Positions 50,956 through 61,835 are shown, numbered from the stretch's first letter. The stretch is 64,000 nt of DNA from Gilliamella sp. wkB308 (GCF_001690185.1 NZ_LZGN01000034.1:1-64000); one strand, 5' to 3'. Numbers and translations are program-made. The notes: generated by a model not told the origin, from the sequence alone.

Positions 50956-53900
50956 TTATGCGTAAAGTGTTTGCAATGAAACAACATATTGTGCTGGATC
51001 GCAGTCTAATGCAACCGTTGTGGCGTAAGCGGCGTTCATCGTTGTATCATAGTGAACTTTGTACTGTATTGCACTACGACGCAGAATTTTCGATGCTTCA
51101 ATGGCTGCGCGTCCCGAAGTGGTATTAAGAATATAACTATATTCACCGTTTTTGATATGGTCATGAATATTCGGGCGTCCTTCGTTTTCTTTTTTGACTA
51201 TTTGGCATGGTATGCCAGCTTGTTGTAATGTCTTAGCGGTGCCAAAAGTCGCATCAATACTAAACCCATGCGCAATGAGTCGTTTAGCGATCGCTAACAA
51301 GCGAGTTTTGTCCTGATCACGAACTGATAAAAGCGCTTTCCCCGATTTTTTCATATTCGATAAGCTACCCAGCTGTGCTTTAGCAAAAGCTTCGGCAAAG
51401 GTTTTACCGATTCCCATTACTTCACCAGTGGATCGCATTTCTGGCCCTAAAATTGGGTCAACACCACTGAATTTATTAAATGGTAAAACCACTTCTTTTA
51501 CTGAGTAATAAGGTGGAATAAGCTCACAGGTCATGTTTTGTTGCGCAAGTGATTGTCCTGTCATTACTCTAGCTGCGATTTTTGCTAAAGGCAAACCGGT
51601 AGCTTTCGATACAAATGGTACTGTTCGGGCTGCACGAGGATTGATTTCGATCAGATAAATATCATTATTTTTAATCGCAAATTGACCGTTCATCAAACCT
51701 TTAACATTAAGTTCTAACGCTAATTGTTTAGCTTGCTTGCGCAATTTGTCTAAAATTTCTGGACTTAATGTATAAGTGGGTAATGAACAAGCGGAATCGC
51801 CTGAGTGAATACCCGCTTGCTCAATATGCTCCATTATGCCGCCGATCATAATTTGTTCGCCATCGGCAATCACATCAATATCAACTTCAATTGCGTCATC
51901 TAGAAAGTGATCAAGCAATACAGGAGCGTTGTTAGATTCGCTGATAGCGGTTTTAAAATATCGCCTTAAATCAGATTTATTATAAACAATCTCCATTGCC
52001 CGACCGCCAAGCACGTAAGAGGGTCTGACTACTAATGGATAGCCAATCTGTTCGGCTTTAATGACGGCTTCTTCAATATCCGTCACGGTAGCATTAACCG
52101 GCTGTTTCAACTTTAGTTTTTCAACAATCGCTTGAAAGCGTTGACGATCTTCAGCCTGATCGATTGCATCAGGTGAAGTACCAATTATTGGTAATCCTGC
52201 TGCTTCCAGTGCTCGAGCCAATTTAAGTGGTGTTTGTCCACCGTATTGGACGATTACACCGTTTGGCTTTTCAACGTAGGCAATTTCTAGCACATCTTCC
52301 AATGTAACAGGCTCGAAATAGAGTCGATCTGATATATCATAATCAGTTGATACCGTTTCGGGATTACAGTTAACCATAATGGTTTCATAACCATCTTCAC
52401 GTAATGCCAGCGCTGCATGCACGCAACAGTAATCAAACTCAATACCTTGCCCAATCCGATTCGGTCCACCGCCTAATATCATAATCTTAGGGCGAATGAA
52501 TTGTGGTTTGGCTTCGCACTCTTGTTCATAGGTTGAGTAAAGATAAGCTGTATCGGTTGAGAATTCTGCTGCACAAGTATCAACCCGTTTATAAACCGGA
52601 TGAATATCGTATTGGTTTCGAAGATTACGCACATCTTGTTCTTTGACATTCAGCAGTTTAGCGATTCGTAAATCTGAAAAACCTTTACGCTTAAGTTGCC
52701 ATAATGATTCTGAATTGAGACTAGCTAATGATTGCGATTTTAGTTGGTTTTCAAGGCTGATAAGTTCTTCAATCTGCACTAAAAACCAGCGATCAATATT
52801 GGTTAATGTGAAGACGTCGTCTAAACTGAAACCGGCACGAAAAGCATCCGCAATATACCAAATTCGTTCAGAACCGGCTTCTTGTAGTTCATAACGTATT
52901 TTATTGAGGTTTTTTTCATCATTATAATTGTCAATTTTCGGATCAAAACCACACGCACCGACTTCAAGTCCTCGCAGTGCTTTTTGTAATGATTCTTGAA
53001 AAGTACGCCCAATCGCCATCACTTCGCCTACTGATTTCATTTGCGTGGTTAAGCGATCATTACAACCGGCAAATTTTTCAAAGTTAAAACGTGGAATTTT
53101 AGTAACGACATAATCGATCGAAGGTTCAAATGATGCCGGTGTTCTACCGCCTGTAATATCATTGGCAAGTTCATCAAGGGTATAGCCAACTGCCAGTTTG
53201 GCGGCGATTTTGGCGATAGGAAAACCAGTTGCTTTTGACGCTAATGCGGATGAGCGTGATACTCGTGGATTCATTTCAATGACAATCAAACGTCCGGTTT
53301 TGGGATCGACCGAAAATTGAACATTTGAACCGCCCGTTTCTACCCCAATTTCACGTAGTACTGCTATCGAAGCATTACGCATAATTTGATACTCTTTGTC
53401 GGTTAAGGTTTGAGCAGGGGCAACAGTAATGGAATCGCCGGTATGAATGCCCATAGGATCAACATTTTCAATTGAACAGACAATGATGCAGTTATCATTT
53501 TTATCTCGCACAACTTCCATTTCATACTCTTTCCAACCGATCAATGACTCATCAATGAGTAGTTCTTTCGTTGGTGATAAATCTAATCCTCGAGTACAAA
53601 TTTCATCAAATTCTTGAGTATTATAAGCAATTCCACCCCCTGTACCGCCCATTGTAAATGAAGGACGAATAATGCAAGGAAAGCCCACTTGTTCGAGTAC
53701 AGCGTAAGCTTCTGTCAGTGAATGGGCAATCCCCGAACGCGCTGTATCTAGACCAATTTTTTTCATGGCTTGATCAAAACGTTTGCGATCTTCGGCTTTA
53801 TCAATGGCGTCAGCGGTGGCACCGATCATCTCAACATTAAATTGTTTTAAAATGCCTCTTTTATCCAGTTCTAACGCACAATTGAGCGCTGTTTGTCCGC

Positions 53901-54171
53901 CCATGGTGGGTAAAATTGCATCGGGTTTTTCTTGTTCAATAATTTTGCCCACCGTTGTCCAATGAATCGGTTCAACGTAAGTTGCATCTGCCAGTTCAGG
54001 ATCGGTCATAATGGTAGCAGGATTAGAATTCACTAAAATAACCCGATAGCCTTCTTCACGTAGTGCTTTGCAGGCTTGTGCGCCTGAATAATCAAACTCA
54101 CATGCTTGACCAATAACAATCGGGCCTGCGCCAATAATTAAAATAGTGTTGATGTCTGTTCGCTTAGCCAT
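50956..54171 (-). CDS. carB: Carbamoyl-phosphate synthase large subunit
   Basis: Makes carbamoyl phosphate from bicarbonate, ammonia (from CarA) and two ATP, for arginine and pyrimidines. The 1071-aa protein (E. coli 1073) has two homologous ATP-grasp halves: carboxyphosphate ([29 protein letters not shown]) and carbamate ([29 protein letters not shown]), then the allosteric MGS-like domain (about 935-1071). It starts 1 nt after carA, so translation is coupled. Terminates at the hairpin at 50865-50894. Confidence 0.99.
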   Translation of the reverse strand: MAKRTDINTILIIGAGPIVIGQACEFDYSGAQACKALREEGYRVILVNSNPATIMTDPELADATYVEPIHWTTVGKIIEQEKPDAILPTMGGQTALNCALELDKRGILKQFNVEMIGATADAIDKAEDRKRFDQAMKKIGLDTARSGIAHSLTEAYAVLEQVGFPCIIRPSFTMGGTGGGIAYNTQEFDEICTRGLDLSPTKELLIDESLIGWKEYEMEVVRDKNDNCIIVCSIENVDPMGIHTGDSITVAPAQTLTDKEYQIMRNASIAVLREIGVETGGSNVQFSVDPKTGRLIVIEMNPRVSRSSALASKATGFPIAKIAAKLAVGYTLDELANDITGGRTPASFEPSIDYVVTKIPRFNFEKFAGCNDRLTTQMKSVGEVMAIGRTFQESLQKALRGLEVGACGFDPKIDNYNDEKNLNKIRYELQEAGSERIWYIADAFRAGFSLDDVFTLTNIDRWFLVQIEELISLENQLKSQSLASLNSESLWQLKRKGFSDLRIAKLLNVKEQDVRNLRNQYDIHPVYKRVDTCAAEFSTDTAYLYSTYEQECEAKPQFIRPKIMILGGGPNRIGQGIEFDYCCVHAALALREDGYETIMVNCNPETVSTDYDISDRLYFEPVTLEDVLEIAYVEKPNGVIVQYGGQTPLKLARALEAAGLPIIGTSPDAIDQAEDRQRFQAIVEKLKLKQPVNATVTDIEEAVIKAEQIGYPLVVRPSYVLGGRAMEIVYNKSDLRRYFKTAISESNNAPVLLDHFLDDAIEVDIDVIADGEQIMIGGIMEHIEQAGIHSGDSACSLPTYTLSPEILDKLRKQAKQLALELNVKGLMNGQFAIKNNDIYLIEINPRAARTVPFVSKATGLPLAKIAARVMTGQSLAQQNMTCELIPPYYSVKEVVLPFNKFSGVDPILGPEMRSTGEVMGIGKTFAEAFAKAQLGSLSNMKKSGKALLSVRDQDKTRLLAIAKRLIAHGFSIDATFGTAKTLQQAGIPCQIVKKENEGRPNIHDHIKNGEYSYILNTTSGRAAIEASKILRRSAIQYKVHYDTTMNAAYATTVALDCDPAQYVVSLQTLYA

Positions 54172-54172
54172 G

Positions 54173-55333
54173 TTATTGCTCCTGCTGGTAAGATTTAATT
54201 AACTCAATAAAGTGATCAAAAAGAGGCGCGGCATCATGTGGACCAGGACTGGCTTCAGGGTGTCCTTGAAAACTAAAAGCGGGTTTTTGATTATGATGAA
54301 TACCTTGCAATGAGCCGTCGAATAGGGATTGATGCGTAACACGTAAGTGAGCCGGTAAACTGTGTTCATCAACGGCAAAACCATGATTTTGCGCGGTAAT
54401 CATGACACGATCATGCTCAAGATCTTTAACCGGATGATTTCCACCATGGTGACCAAATTTCATTTTTATGGTTTTCGCACCACATGCCAGCGCTAATAGC
54501 TGATGTCCAAGACAGATGCCAAATATCGGAATATTGGTGGTTAAAAACTGCTTAATGGCATCTATGGCATAGGTACACGGCGCTGGATCACCAGGCCCAT
54601 TAGATAAAAAGATACCATCAGGATGTAACGCTAAAACTTGTTCGGCACTCGTTTTAGCCGGCACAATGGTTAATTTGCAACCCCGTTCAACTAACATTCG
54701 TAAAATATTTTGTTTAACACCAAAATCATAGGCAACAACATGATAGGGTAAAACACTTTCAGGTTTTGGTGTTGGATGCTCATTTTGTCTTGTCCAAATG
54801 CCTTGCGTCCAACAATAACTTTTAGCACACGTCACCTCTTTAGCTAAATCAAGTCCGGTTAATCCTTTAAAATTGAGTGCTATTTGTTTGGTTGCTTCTG
54901 CATTTTCGAGTAAAGTCTGTTTATCTTTGCCCGTTACAATAACGCCATGTTGTGCGCCTTTTTCACGTAAAATACGGGTTAAACGGCGGGTATCAATATC
55001 GGCAATGGCTACAACATTATGTTGTTTTAGATAACTGGAGAGATCTTTTTCACAGCGATAATTACTGGCTAATAGTGGCAAATCACGAATAATAAGTCCT
55101 TTTGCGTAAACTTGATTTGATTCAGCATCTGCATCATTAGTGCCCACATTACCAATATGTGGATAAGTTAAAGTAACTAATTGTTCACAGTAAGATGGAT
55201 CGGTCAATATTTCTTGATAGCCAGTCATTGAGGTATTAAAAACGACTTCGCCAACAGTTTGACCTTCAGCGCCGATAGATGTACCGATAAATTGTGAACC
55301 GTCTTGTAATATAAGGAGGGCATAAGTTTGCAT
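54173..55333 (-). CDS. carA: Carbamoyl-phosphate synthase small (glutaminase) subunit
   Basis: Hydrolyses glutamine and channels ammonia to CarB. The 386-aa protein (E. coli 382) has the N-terminal CPSase small domain ([11 protein letters not shown]) and a class I amidotransferase domain with [10 protein letters not shown] (nucleophile Cys) and GHPEASPGP (His, Glu). The ATG at 55333 is chosen because the alignment begins [12 protein letters not shown]. The frame extends to 55420, but those 29 residues are not conserved, and the ARG box lies there. Diverges from argF. Confidence 0.97.
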   Translation of the reverse strand: MQTYALLILQDGSQFIGTSIGAEGQTVGEVVFNTSMTGYQEILTDPSYCEQLVTLTYPHIGNVGTNDADAESNQVYAKGLIIRDLPLLASNYRCEKDLSSYLKQHNVVAIADIDTRRLTRILREKGAQHGVIVTGKDKQTLLENAEATKQIALNFKGLTGLDLAKEVTCAKSYCWTQGIWTRQNEHPTPKPESVLPYHVVAYDFGVKQNILRMLVERGCKLTIVPAKTSAEQVLALHPDGIFLSNGPGDPAPCTYAIDAIKQFLTTNIPIFGICLGHQLLALACGAKTIKMKFGHHGGNHPVKDLEHDRVMITAQNHGFAVDEHSLPAHLRVTHQSLFDGSLQGIHHNQKPAFSFQGHPEASPGPHDAAPLFDHFIELIKSYQQEQ

Positions 55334-55371
55334 GATTAAAAAGACCTTTAAGAATAAAAAATCATTATATA

Positions 55372-55385
55372 TGAATAAAAATTCA
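55372..55385 (-). promoter_or_regulatory. ARG box (ArgR operator) before carA
   Basis: TGAATAAAAATTCA matches the ArgR consensus TGAATWWWWATTCA. It lies 39 bp upstream of the carA ATG. ArgR with arginine would repress carAB from here. Confidence 0.75.
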
Positions 55386-55547
55386 TTGCTATTGATCTTG
55401 AAAAGATAATATTTAGCCATTTTATTACACTTTTTTATACAAAAAAAGCAATATTATTAAAATTAATTGAATAATAATGTCTCATTTTTTAGACTTATAA
55501 CAAATAAAAATAAATTATCAAAGATATTATTAGGTTTAGCTTGAAAG

Positions 55548-55561
55548 TGAATAATTATTCA
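55548..55561 (+). promoter_or_regulatory. ARG box (ArgR operator) before argF
   Basis: TGAATAATTATTCA is a perfect palindromic match to the ArgR consensus, 41 bp upstream of the argF ATG. A weaker half-site lies at about 55469 (TGAATAATAATGTC). The divergent carAB/argF pair therefore shares ArgR control. Confidence 0.82.
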
Positions 55562-55602
55562 AATAGAATGGCGTAAATAATAATCTCGATTAGGAGCTCG
55601 TC

Positions 55603-56613
55603 ATGCATGGTTTTTATCAGCGCCACTTTTTACGTTTACTCGATTTCACCCCAAGCGAAATTAATCAATTAATCGATCTTTCTATTCAATTAAAGCACGC
55701 TAAGCGACAAGGCACTGAAAAAAAACATCTGGTGGGTAAAAATATTGCCTTAATTTTCGAAAAAGACTCAACCCGTACGCGCTGTGCTTTTGAAGTGGGC
55801 GCATTTGATCAGGGGGCCCAAGTGACCTATTTAGGTCCAAGTGGGAGCCAAATAGGCCATAAAGAATCTATTGCAGATACAGCCCGTGTATTAGGTCGGA
55901 TGTATGATGGTATTGAGTACCGAGGTTATGGACAAGATATTGTCGAAACCTTAGCGAAGTATGCCGGTGTCCCTGTGTGGAATGGATTAACCACCGAGGC
56001 ACACCCTACACAGATTTTAGCTGACTTTATGACCATGAAAGAACATATTGGCAATCGGGCATTGAGCAGTGTTAAATTCGCCTATCTAGGAGATGCCCGT
56101 AATAATATGGGAAATTCGTTAATGGAGGGGGCAGCATTGATGGGAATGGAGATTCGTTTAGTGGCGCCTAAAGCGTGCCAACCCGAATCGGAACTGGTCA
56201 AACAGTGCCAAGATATAGCGAAAACGACAGGCGCTAAAATCGTTTTAACAGAAGATGTTGCTGATGGTGTAAATGGCGTTGATTTTCTGTATACCGATGT
56301 GTGGGTTTCCATGGGAGAACCTAAAGACGTTTGGGATGAAAGGGTCAAACTGTTAGCGCCTTATCAAATTAATCAAAATGTGATTAATCTTACTCATAAT
56401 CCCGATGTGAAATTTATGCACTGTTTGCCTGCTTTTCATGATATGAATACCACCGTCGGCAAGCAAATGGCAGCGCAATATGGTTTAACAGATGGTTTAG
56501 AAGTGACTAACGAGGTATTTGAATCTCGACACAGTATTGTTTTTGATGAAGCAGAAAATCGTTTACATACCATTAAGGCCGTAATGGTTGCAACGTTAAC
56601 CAAAGACGAATAA
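55603..56613 (+). CDS. argF: Ornithine carbamoyltransferase
   Basis: Joins carbamoyl phosphate (from CarAB next door) to ornithine to give citrulline. The 336-aa protein (E. coli ArgF/ArgI 334) has the carbamoyl-phosphate motif [12 protein letters not shown], the HPTQILAD motif, [12 protein letters not shown], and the ornithine loop [15 protein letters not shown] precedes the ATG. E. coli carries two copies (argF, argI); which it corresponds to is arbitrary. Confidence 0.97.
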   Translation: MHGFYQRHFLRLLDFTPSEINQLIDLSIQLKHAKRQGTEKKHLVGKNIALIFEKDSTRTRCAFEVGAFDQGAQVTYLGPSGSQIGHKESIADTARVLGRMYDGIEYRGYGQDIVETLAKYAGVPVWNGLTTEAHPTQILADFMTMKEHIGNRALSSVKFAYLGDARNNMGNSLMEGAALMGMEIRLVAPKACQPESELVKQCQDIAKTTGAKIVLTEDVADGVNGVDFLYTDVWVSMGEPKDVWDERVKLLAPYQINQNVINLTHNPDVKFMHCLPAFHDMNTTVGKQMAAQYGLTDGLEVTNEVFESRHSIVFDEAENRLHTIKAVMVATLTKDE

Positions 56614-56630
56614 TATAATACTCATCAATA

Positions 56631-56660
56631 AAAATGCTAATTAACTATCAGCATTTTGCT
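56631..56660 (+). terminator. Rho-independent terminator after argF
   Basis: AAAATGCT (56631-56638) pairs with AGCATTTT (56650-56657) across an 11-nt loop, followed by GCTATG. The U tract is inside the stem base, so strength is moderate. It lies about 18 nt after the argF stop. Confidence 0.6.
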
Positions 56661-56710
56661 ATGTTTGCCGACGTTAAGTCGGCATCATTTTATTAAATTC
56701 AAAAGTTAAC

Positions 56711-57214
56711 ATGACAAAACAAGCACGTAATAAAGATTTTAAAAAACACTTAAAACTTACTAATCCGATTCATTTTTTAGCGGTTGGATTAGGAAGTGGC
56801 TTATCCCCAATTATGCCTGGCACAATGGGGTCATTAATGGCGATTCCGCTGTGGTTGTTATTTAAAGATTTACAACCAATTTTATATTGGATCTTTATTA
56901 TTGTGACATTTATGTTTGGCTGTTTTCTTTGTCAAAAGACATCAGATGATACGCATACGCATGACTCAGGGCATATCGTTTGGGATGAATTTGTTGGTAT
57001 GTGGATAACGCTATTTTTTATCCCACAATATTCACTACTATGGATTGCGATTGCCTTTGTTGCTTTTCGAGTATTTGATATGGCAAAACCTTGGCCTATT
57101 CGTTGGTTTGATAAGCGTGTGCCCGGTGGTTTTGGTATTATGGTAGATGATGTAATTGCAGCGATTTTTTCATCCTTGACTGTTTATGTGTTGGCTTATG
57201 TGATTCCCTACTGA
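56711..57214 (+). CDS. pgpA: Phosphatidylglycerophosphatase A
   Basis: Dephosphorylates phosphatidylglycerol phosphate in phospholipid synthesis at the inner membrane. The 167-aa protein (E. coli 172) has GLGSGLSPIMPGTMGSL, the WDEFVGMWI motif with acidic active-site residues, FRVFDMAKPWPI and VPGGFGIMVDDVIA, and three or four membrane segments. Single-gene unit; in E. coli pgpA follows thiL, absent here. Confidence 0.95.
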   Translation: MTKQARNKDFKKHLKLTNPIHFLAVGLGSGLSPIMPGTMGSLMAIPLWLLFKDLQPILYWIFIIVTFMFGCFLCQKTSDDTHTHDSGHIVWDEFVGMWITLFFIPQYSLLWIAIAFVAFRVFDMAKPWPIRWFDKRVPGGFGIMVDDVIAAIFSSLTVYVLAYVIPY

Positions 57215-57247
57215 TTTAAAATAACAACGCTTTAACCTTCTTGGTAT

Positions 57248-57277
57248 GCTCGCAGATTAAAATGATTACCTGCGAGC
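57248..57277. repeat. Inverted repeat between pgpA and nadK
   Basis: GCTCGCAG and CTGCGAGC form a perfect 8-bp stem with a 14-nt loop in the convergent gap. No U run follows, so it is a weak terminator candidate at best. It is the only strong structure in this gap. Confidence 0.45.
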
Positions 57278-57323
57278 CATAATCGATAATGATTTTCTGT
57301 CTAAAAGTGGTTAGCTAAATAAA

Positions 57324-58202
57324 TTAATACATTTTTTGTGACCAACCCAATTTACTAGAAAGGTTATTAAAATAATCATAATCTTTAGAATGAATTAAAT
57401 TAAATTCATATTCAGAACGGCGAATGATCACATCATGGCTTGGTTTGACCGGTAAAATAATTTGGCTATCGCAAGCAATATTCAAATCTAATGCAGTGGT
57501 TGGAAACTTAAGATGGATAGGGTTATCACTTTTGATGACTAATGGCCTTACCGCCAATGAGTGTGGAAACATTGGTGTAATAATGAGTGCATCTAAGTGA
57601 GGCGCTAAAATTGGTCCACCAGCAGACAAGGAGTAGGCGGTAGAGCCAGTTGGGGTTGCGATAATTAAACCATCCGCACGCTGTGAGAATGCATTGCGTT
57701 CATTGATATATACATCGTAATCAATCATATGCGCAACGGTGTTGGGCGTAACGACAATTTCATTAACGGCAAAACCGGAATTGATTAGATTGCCATTATC
57801 ATAAATTGAAACTTCGAGTAAAAAGCGAGGGTCATCGTCATATTCTCCGGCAATAACTGGACTTAACTGTTCCACGACTTGCTCATGCGAAATGTCGGTT
57901 AAAAAGCCCAAATTACCCCGATTCACGCCGATTACTCTAATCTTATAATGTGATAAATAGCGAGCAGAACGCAACATATTGCCATCGCCACCAACGACAA
58001 TCGCCAGATCAGCTTGTTCTCCAATCGTATCCAAATTGGCATAGACATTGGCTGGAAATTTAATAAATTCCGCTAATCGGTCTTCAACTAAAACACGAAT
58101 CCCTAATTTGATTAACCAATCATAAAGCACTCTGTGGGTTTCGATAGCGTCTAATTTGCGTGGAATGCCAACTAAACCAATACATTTAAATGGTGCACCC
58201 AT
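57324..58202 (-). CDS. nadK: NAD kinase
   Basis: Phosphorylates NAD to NADP. The 292-aa protein (E. coli 292) has the family motif GGDGNMLRSAR (catalytic Asp), NRGNLGFLTD, the NE-near VNEIVV segment, and TPTGSTAYSLSAGGPI. In enterics nadK lies between grpE and recN and diverges from grpE; that divergence is kept here, while recN is 11 kb away. Confidence 0.97.
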   Translation of the reverse strand: MGAPFKCIGLVGIPRKLDAIETHRVLYDWLIKLGIRVLVEDRLAEFIKFPANVYANLDTIGEQADLAIVVGGDGNMLRSARYLSHYKIRVIGVNRGNLGFLTDISHEQVVEQLSPVIAGEYDDDPRFLLEVSIYDNGNLINSGFAVNEIVVTPNTVAHMIDYDVYINERNAFSQRADGLIIATPTGSTAYSLSAGGPILAPHLDALIITPMFPHSLAVRPLVIKSDNPIHLKFPTTALDLNIACDSQIILPVKPSHDVIIRRSEYEFNLIHSKDYDYFNNLSSKLGWSQKMY

Positions 58203-58288
58203 AAAATATCCTTGTCATTTTTTTATTTAAGTATCATTGATTTTTTTAATTAAAAATAAAAAAATATATATTAACCTATAGAGATAAC

Positions 58289-58316
58289 CTTGCAATAACA
58301 AAAATCGTCCCCATAA
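58289..58316 (+). promoter_or_regulatory. Heat-shock (sigma-32 type) promoter of grpE
   Basis: CTTGCAA (58289-58295), 13-nt spacer, CCCCATAA (58309-58316) closely match the sigma-32 consensus CTTGAAA-N11-16-CCCATNT. It lies 44 bp upstream of the grpE start, as expected for a DnaK-system gene. Confidence 0.78.
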
Positions 58317-58359
58317 TAACCTTAATTCACTAAGTTTTCGACTATATTTGGAGTACCTT

Positions 58360-58944
58360 ATGACAGAGCAAGACAAGAACATGTCAGAAAATGAACCTAA
58401 CATTGATGTAGCGGTAGAAGAACCAAAAGAATCAGAAGCACCAGCTGAACCGAATTACGAGGAGCAATTAAAAGCGAAAGATGCACGTATTGCTGAATTA
58501 GAGCAGGCATTACAAATTGCGAAAAAAAATGAGAGTGAGGCGATGATTCGTGCCCGTGCTGAGATTGATAACGTTCGTAAACGTGTTGAACAAGACGTTG
58601 ATAAAGCGCGAAAATTTGCGTTAGAAAAATTTTCGAATGAACTGTTGCCAGTTATCGATAATTTAGAGCGAGCTTTAGAATCTACCGATAAAAATAATCC
58701 TGAACATCAAGCAACTGTTGAAGGATTAGAGCTTACCTTAAAATCATTTTTAGATACCGTCAAAAAGTTTGGGATTGAGGTGATTAACACAGTAGATTCA
58801 CAATTAAATCCTGATGTTCACCAAGCGATTAGCATGGTTGAATCGCCAGATCATCAATCAGGTCAAATCGTCAATACCATTCAAAAAGGTTATACCTTAA
58901 ATGGTCGTTTAATTCGTCCGGCAATGGTGATTGTTGCGAAATAA
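58360..58944 (+). CDS. grpE: Nucleotide exchange factor GrpE
   Basis: GrpE exchanges ADP on DnaK. The 194-aa protein (E. coli 197) has an acidic low-complexity N-terminus (residues 1-45), a long coiled coil (about 45-110, with RARAEIDNVRKRVEQDV), and the beta domain ending LNGRLIRPAMVIVAK. ATG 58360 has GGAG 6 nt upstream; the in-frame TTG at 58348 is not needed. Confidence 0.98.
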   Translation: MTEQDKNMSENEPNIDVAVEEPKESEAPAEPNYEEQLKAKDARIAELEQALQIAKKNESEAMIRARAEIDNVRKRVEQDVDKARKFALEKFSNELLPVIDNLERALESTDKNNPEHQATVEGLELTLKSFLDTVKKFGIEVINTVDSQLNPDVHQAISMVESPDHQSGQIVNTIQKGYTLNGRLIRPAMVIVAK

Positions 58945-58964
58945 ATAAGCGATTATGCTGAGAT

Positions 58965-58994
58965 AAAAGGGAAATCGAGTATTTCCCTTTTTTG
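58965..58994 (+). terminator. Rho-independent terminator after grpE
   Basis: AAAAGGGAAAT and ATTTCCCTTTT form an 11-bp stem with a CGAGT loop, followed by T residues. It lies 21 nt after the grpE stop and would also serve the convergent mobB side. Confidence 0.88.
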
Positions 58995-59048
58995 TTTCGG
59001 TTTGTTCAAAAGATAGATTAATACATTTTTTATCTTTTATTTAAACTG

Positions 59049-59543
59049 TTATGGCAATGATAAATATCCTTTTATAAATTCAACGATTTGACCTGCTTGA
59101 TTGATATCAAGAACGGGTAAATCGGTTTCTAAAGGGGCATCACTGGCGATGGCTAGGGTATATTCGTCAATATACAATTCAGATTGATTTGTATGCCGAT
59201 GACAAATAATTTTAGGTATTTTTTCTTCTTTAAATCCTTCAATCAAAACGATATCGACATGGCTAAATTGGTTAATTAGTGTCGATAAATCGACAGGATT
59301 GTTTGGGGTCTCTTCAATAAATGCATAGCGGTTATCACATGCAATGATAGTTTGTAAAGAACCGGCTTTTCGCAGTTCATAACTATCTTTACCGGGAATA
59401 TCCAGTTCAATATTATGATGCGCATGTTTTAACGAGCCAATGCGAAAACCCTGTTCGACCAATAAAGGAATTATTTTTTTGAGTAGGGTCGTTTTACCAC
59501 TACCACTGAAGCCACTAATTCCAATCATTTTTGTATTGTGCAT
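59049..59543 (-). CDS. mobB: Molybdopterin-guanine dinucleotide biosynthesis protein MobB
   Basis: A P-loop GTP-binding protein that helps form the MGD cofactor with MobA. The 164-aa protein has Walker A GFSGSGKTTLLKKI, the GSLKHAHHNIELDIPGKDSY segment and the ILIEGFK-like VLIEGFKEEKIPK. In E. coli mobB follows mobA directly; here a threonine aldolase-like gene on the other strand sits between them. Confidence 0.94.
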   Translation of the reverse strand: MHNTKMIGISGFSGSGKTTLLKKIIPLLVEQGFRIGSLKHAHHNIELDIPGKDSYELRKAGSLQTIIACDNRYAFIEETPNNPVDLSTLINQFSHVDIVLIEGFKEEKIPKIICHRHTNQSELYIDEYTLAIASDAPLETDLPVLDINQAGQIVEFIKGYLSLP

Positions 59544-59628
59544 AGACTCTCTGCTTTATCGTGTTATATTGAAGATGCGATTAATATAACATCATATTAA
59601 AAAATGAAGTTGGAATAAAGGTAATGAT

Positions 59629-60657
59629 ATGTATGATTTTTTGAATGATTATAACCAAACAGTGCATCCAAGCTTGTTAAAAAGCTTTGTTGAAACGACC
59701 AATAAAAAGTTAAGTGGCTATGGTTTAGATGAGTGCTGTCATCAAGCTAAAGAAAATATCAAAAAGCGTCTAAAATCCCCGAATGCAGATATACATTTTA
59801 TGCCAGGTGGAACTATCACGAATTTAACGGTTATTTCGCATATTTTAAAACCTTATCAAGCGGTTATTGCGACCGAAAGTGGACATATTAATGTGCATGA
59901 AACAGGGGCGATTGAAGCAACAGGGCATAAAGTATTAACGGTGAAAAGCCATGATGGAAAGTTAACACCTGAATTGCTAAAACCTGTTTTGGCACATCAT
60001 CGTGATGAACATATGGTACAACCTAAATTAGTGTATATTTCAAACACCACCGAACTTGGTACTATCTATAGTAAGCAAGAGCTTAAAAAGCTATATCAAT
60101 TTTGTCAAAATAATCAACTTTATCTGTATTTAGATGGTGCACGTCTGGCAATGGCATTAGCCGCAAAAGATAATGATCTAACCTTTCCGGATTTAGCTAA
60201 ATATACCGATGTTTTTTATATAGGTGGCACGAAAGTGGGGGCATTTGCGGGTGAAGCATTGGTGTTTAATAAACTGACGATTAACCAAGATTTTCGATTT
60301 AGTATGAAGCAAAAAGGCGCAATTTTAGCTAAAAGTTGGATTGTTGCCGTACAAATGAATGCGTTGATGCAAAACAATTTGTATATCAAACTGGGTAAGC
60401 ATAGTAATTATATGGCAGATAAACTGCAAACACTGTTTGAAAATGCTGGATTTTCATTCTTAAGTAAACCACAAAGCAATCAATTATTTGTTAGTGTGCC
60501 AAAACGATTAGCCAAGAAAATTCTTGCACATTATTCGGTCGATAATCTTGGGGCAATTGATGAGGCGCATATCGGGTTACGTTTTTGTACTTCTTGGGCA
60601 ACACAGGATGTTGAAATAGACGATTTTGCTAAACACTTAACAAAGTGGAATAAATAG
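59629..60657 (+). CDS. ltaE: Low-specificity L-threonine aldolase-like PLP enzyme
   Basis: A fold-type I PLP enzyme of the threonine aldolase/beta-eliminating lyase family, which splits (allo-)threonine to glycine and acetaldehyde. The 342-aa protein has HFMPGGTITNLTVI, the ESGHINVHETGAIEATGHKV block, LYLDGARLAMAL (PLP-binding Asp) and the PLP lysine in YIGGTKVGAFAGEA. It resembles the Gram-positive type more than E. coli LtaE. It interrupts the mobB-mobA pair. Confidence 0.88.
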   Translation: MYDFLNDYNQTVHPSLLKSFVETTNKKLSGYGLDECCHQAKENIKKRLKSPNADIHFMPGGTITNLTVISHILKPYQAVIATESGHINVHETGAIEATGHKVLTVKSHDGKLTPELLKPVLAHHRDEHMVQPKLVYISNTTELGTIYSKQELKKLYQFCQNNQLYLYLDGARLAMALAAKDNDLTFPDLAKYTDVFYIGGTKVGAFAGEALVFNKLTINQDFRFSMKQKGAILAKSWIVAVQMNALMQNNLYIKLGKHSNYMADKLQTLFENAGFSFLSKPQSNQLFVSVPKRLAKKILAHYSVDNLGAIDEAHIGLRFCTSWATQDVEIDDFAKHLTKWNK

Positions 60658-60681
60658 CAGTTTAATCTAAAAATAAGAGAT

Positions 60682-61266
60682 TTATTTTTTTGATTGAGTG
60701 AGTTGCTCAAGTATCTCAGGGGTATTAATATTGGTAAAACATGATGGTTTATCACTAAAATCGACAGCATAAGCATTGATTTGTTGTAAAAATAACATCA
60801 ATTTACGCTCACCTTGTGCCAAATAAGCTTTAAGTGGGGTAATGATGGTTTTATGAATCAATAAAATGGTTGGATGATGATACTGACCATCAAAGGGATA
60901 AACAGCGTGATGTGTCGTGGTGTGTTGGATTAAACGAAAGATTAAATCGTCAGGTAAAAAAGGCGTATCACAACTGACAAATAAGTTCCATTCAGTAGTG
61001 CTACGTAATAATCCACTGTAAATGCCGGAAAGGGGGCCATGATAACCTGCTAAATCATCAATGAAGGTAGGGTAGCCTGCCTTTTGATATTGATTCAGAT
61101 TGCGATTACAGTTAATCATGATGAAATCTGTTTGTGATTCAATACGATCAATGACATGTTGATAAAGCGGTTTTCCATGTAGCTGTAATAATCCTTTATC
61201 GTTACCATTCATTCGGGTACTTTTTCCGCCAGCTAAGATAATTGTTGTAATAGGTAGTTTGCCCAT
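60682..61266 (-). CDS. mobA: Molybdenum cofactor guanylyltransferase MobA
   Basis: Transfers GMP to molybdopterin to give MGD. The 194-aa protein (E. coli 194) has the nucleotidyltransferase N-terminus ILAGGKSTRMNGNDKGLL, VSCDTPFLP (metal Asp) and the C-terminal NINTPEIL. ATG 61266 is chosen on alignment; an in-frame GTG (61284) lies upstream. No molybdoenzyme gene is seen in the window. Confidence 0.95.
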   Translation of the reverse strand: MGKLPITTIILAGGKSTRMNGNDKGLLQLHGKPLYQHVIDRIESQTDFIMINCNRNLNQYQKAGYPTFIDDLAGYHGPLSGIYSGLLRSTTEWNLFVSCDTPFLPDDLIFRLIQHTTTHHAVYPFDGQYHHPTILLIHKTIITPLKAYLAQGERKLMLFLQQINAYAVDFSDKPSCFTNINTPEILEQLTQSKK

Positions 61267-61552
61267 AAAATGTCTCTGTTTCACATTGCGAAAAATCTAA
61301 ATAGCATTACTATATAGCAAAATTAATTTAAGTTATAAGGGAAAATAGACTTATCACAATTATTTCATAGACATTAAATTGTATTGAAAGATAAGTCGAT
61401 ACCCATGACTTTTAACGTGTCGTTTGTATTTAATAAAAAGAATCGCTACTATTGTTTATGTTTCTGTGACAGAATTTATAGCGTTAAATATTTAACATTA
61501 ATTTTATCTCATCATCTTCAATTAATTTGAAGTATACAAAAAGGTATGAATT

Positions 61553-61819
61553 ATGAAATGTCATCGTATTGATGAATTAATGGAGTTATTACAGGCAGCC
61601 TGGGAAAAAGATTCAGATCTGAATCTGTTACAATTTCTTGCACAATTAGGGCAAGAAGCAGGTTTTGAAGGCGACTTAAAAGAGTTAAGTGATGAGGTTC
61701 TGATTTATCATTTAAAAATGCGTGACGCTGATAAAAATGAAGCTATCCCCGGTCTGAAAAAAGATTATGAAGATGATTTTAAAAGTGCATTGTTAAAAGC
61801 GCGTGGCATTATTAAATAA
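61553..61819 (+). CDS. yihD: YihD family protein of unknown function
   Basis: An 88-aa acidic helical protein matching E. coli YihD (DUF1040). It reads [16 protein letters not shown], then [16 protein letters not shown], and ends with a [13 protein letters not shown] segment. In E. coli the order is mobA-yihD-srkA-dsbA; here yihD is 16 nt before dsbA and srkA is missing. No biochemical role is known. Confidence 0.9.
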   Translation: MKCHRIDELMELLQAAWEKDSDLNLLQFLAQLGQEAGFEGDLKELSDEVLIYHLKMRDADKNEAIPGLKKDYEDDFKSALLKARGIIK

Positions 61820-61835
61820 TAAGGAGAATTGACTA

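Noticed and set aside
55334-55420. N-terminal extension of carA
   Set aside because: The 29 extra residues are not conserved, are AT-driven in composition, and cover the ARG box; alignment starts at 55333.
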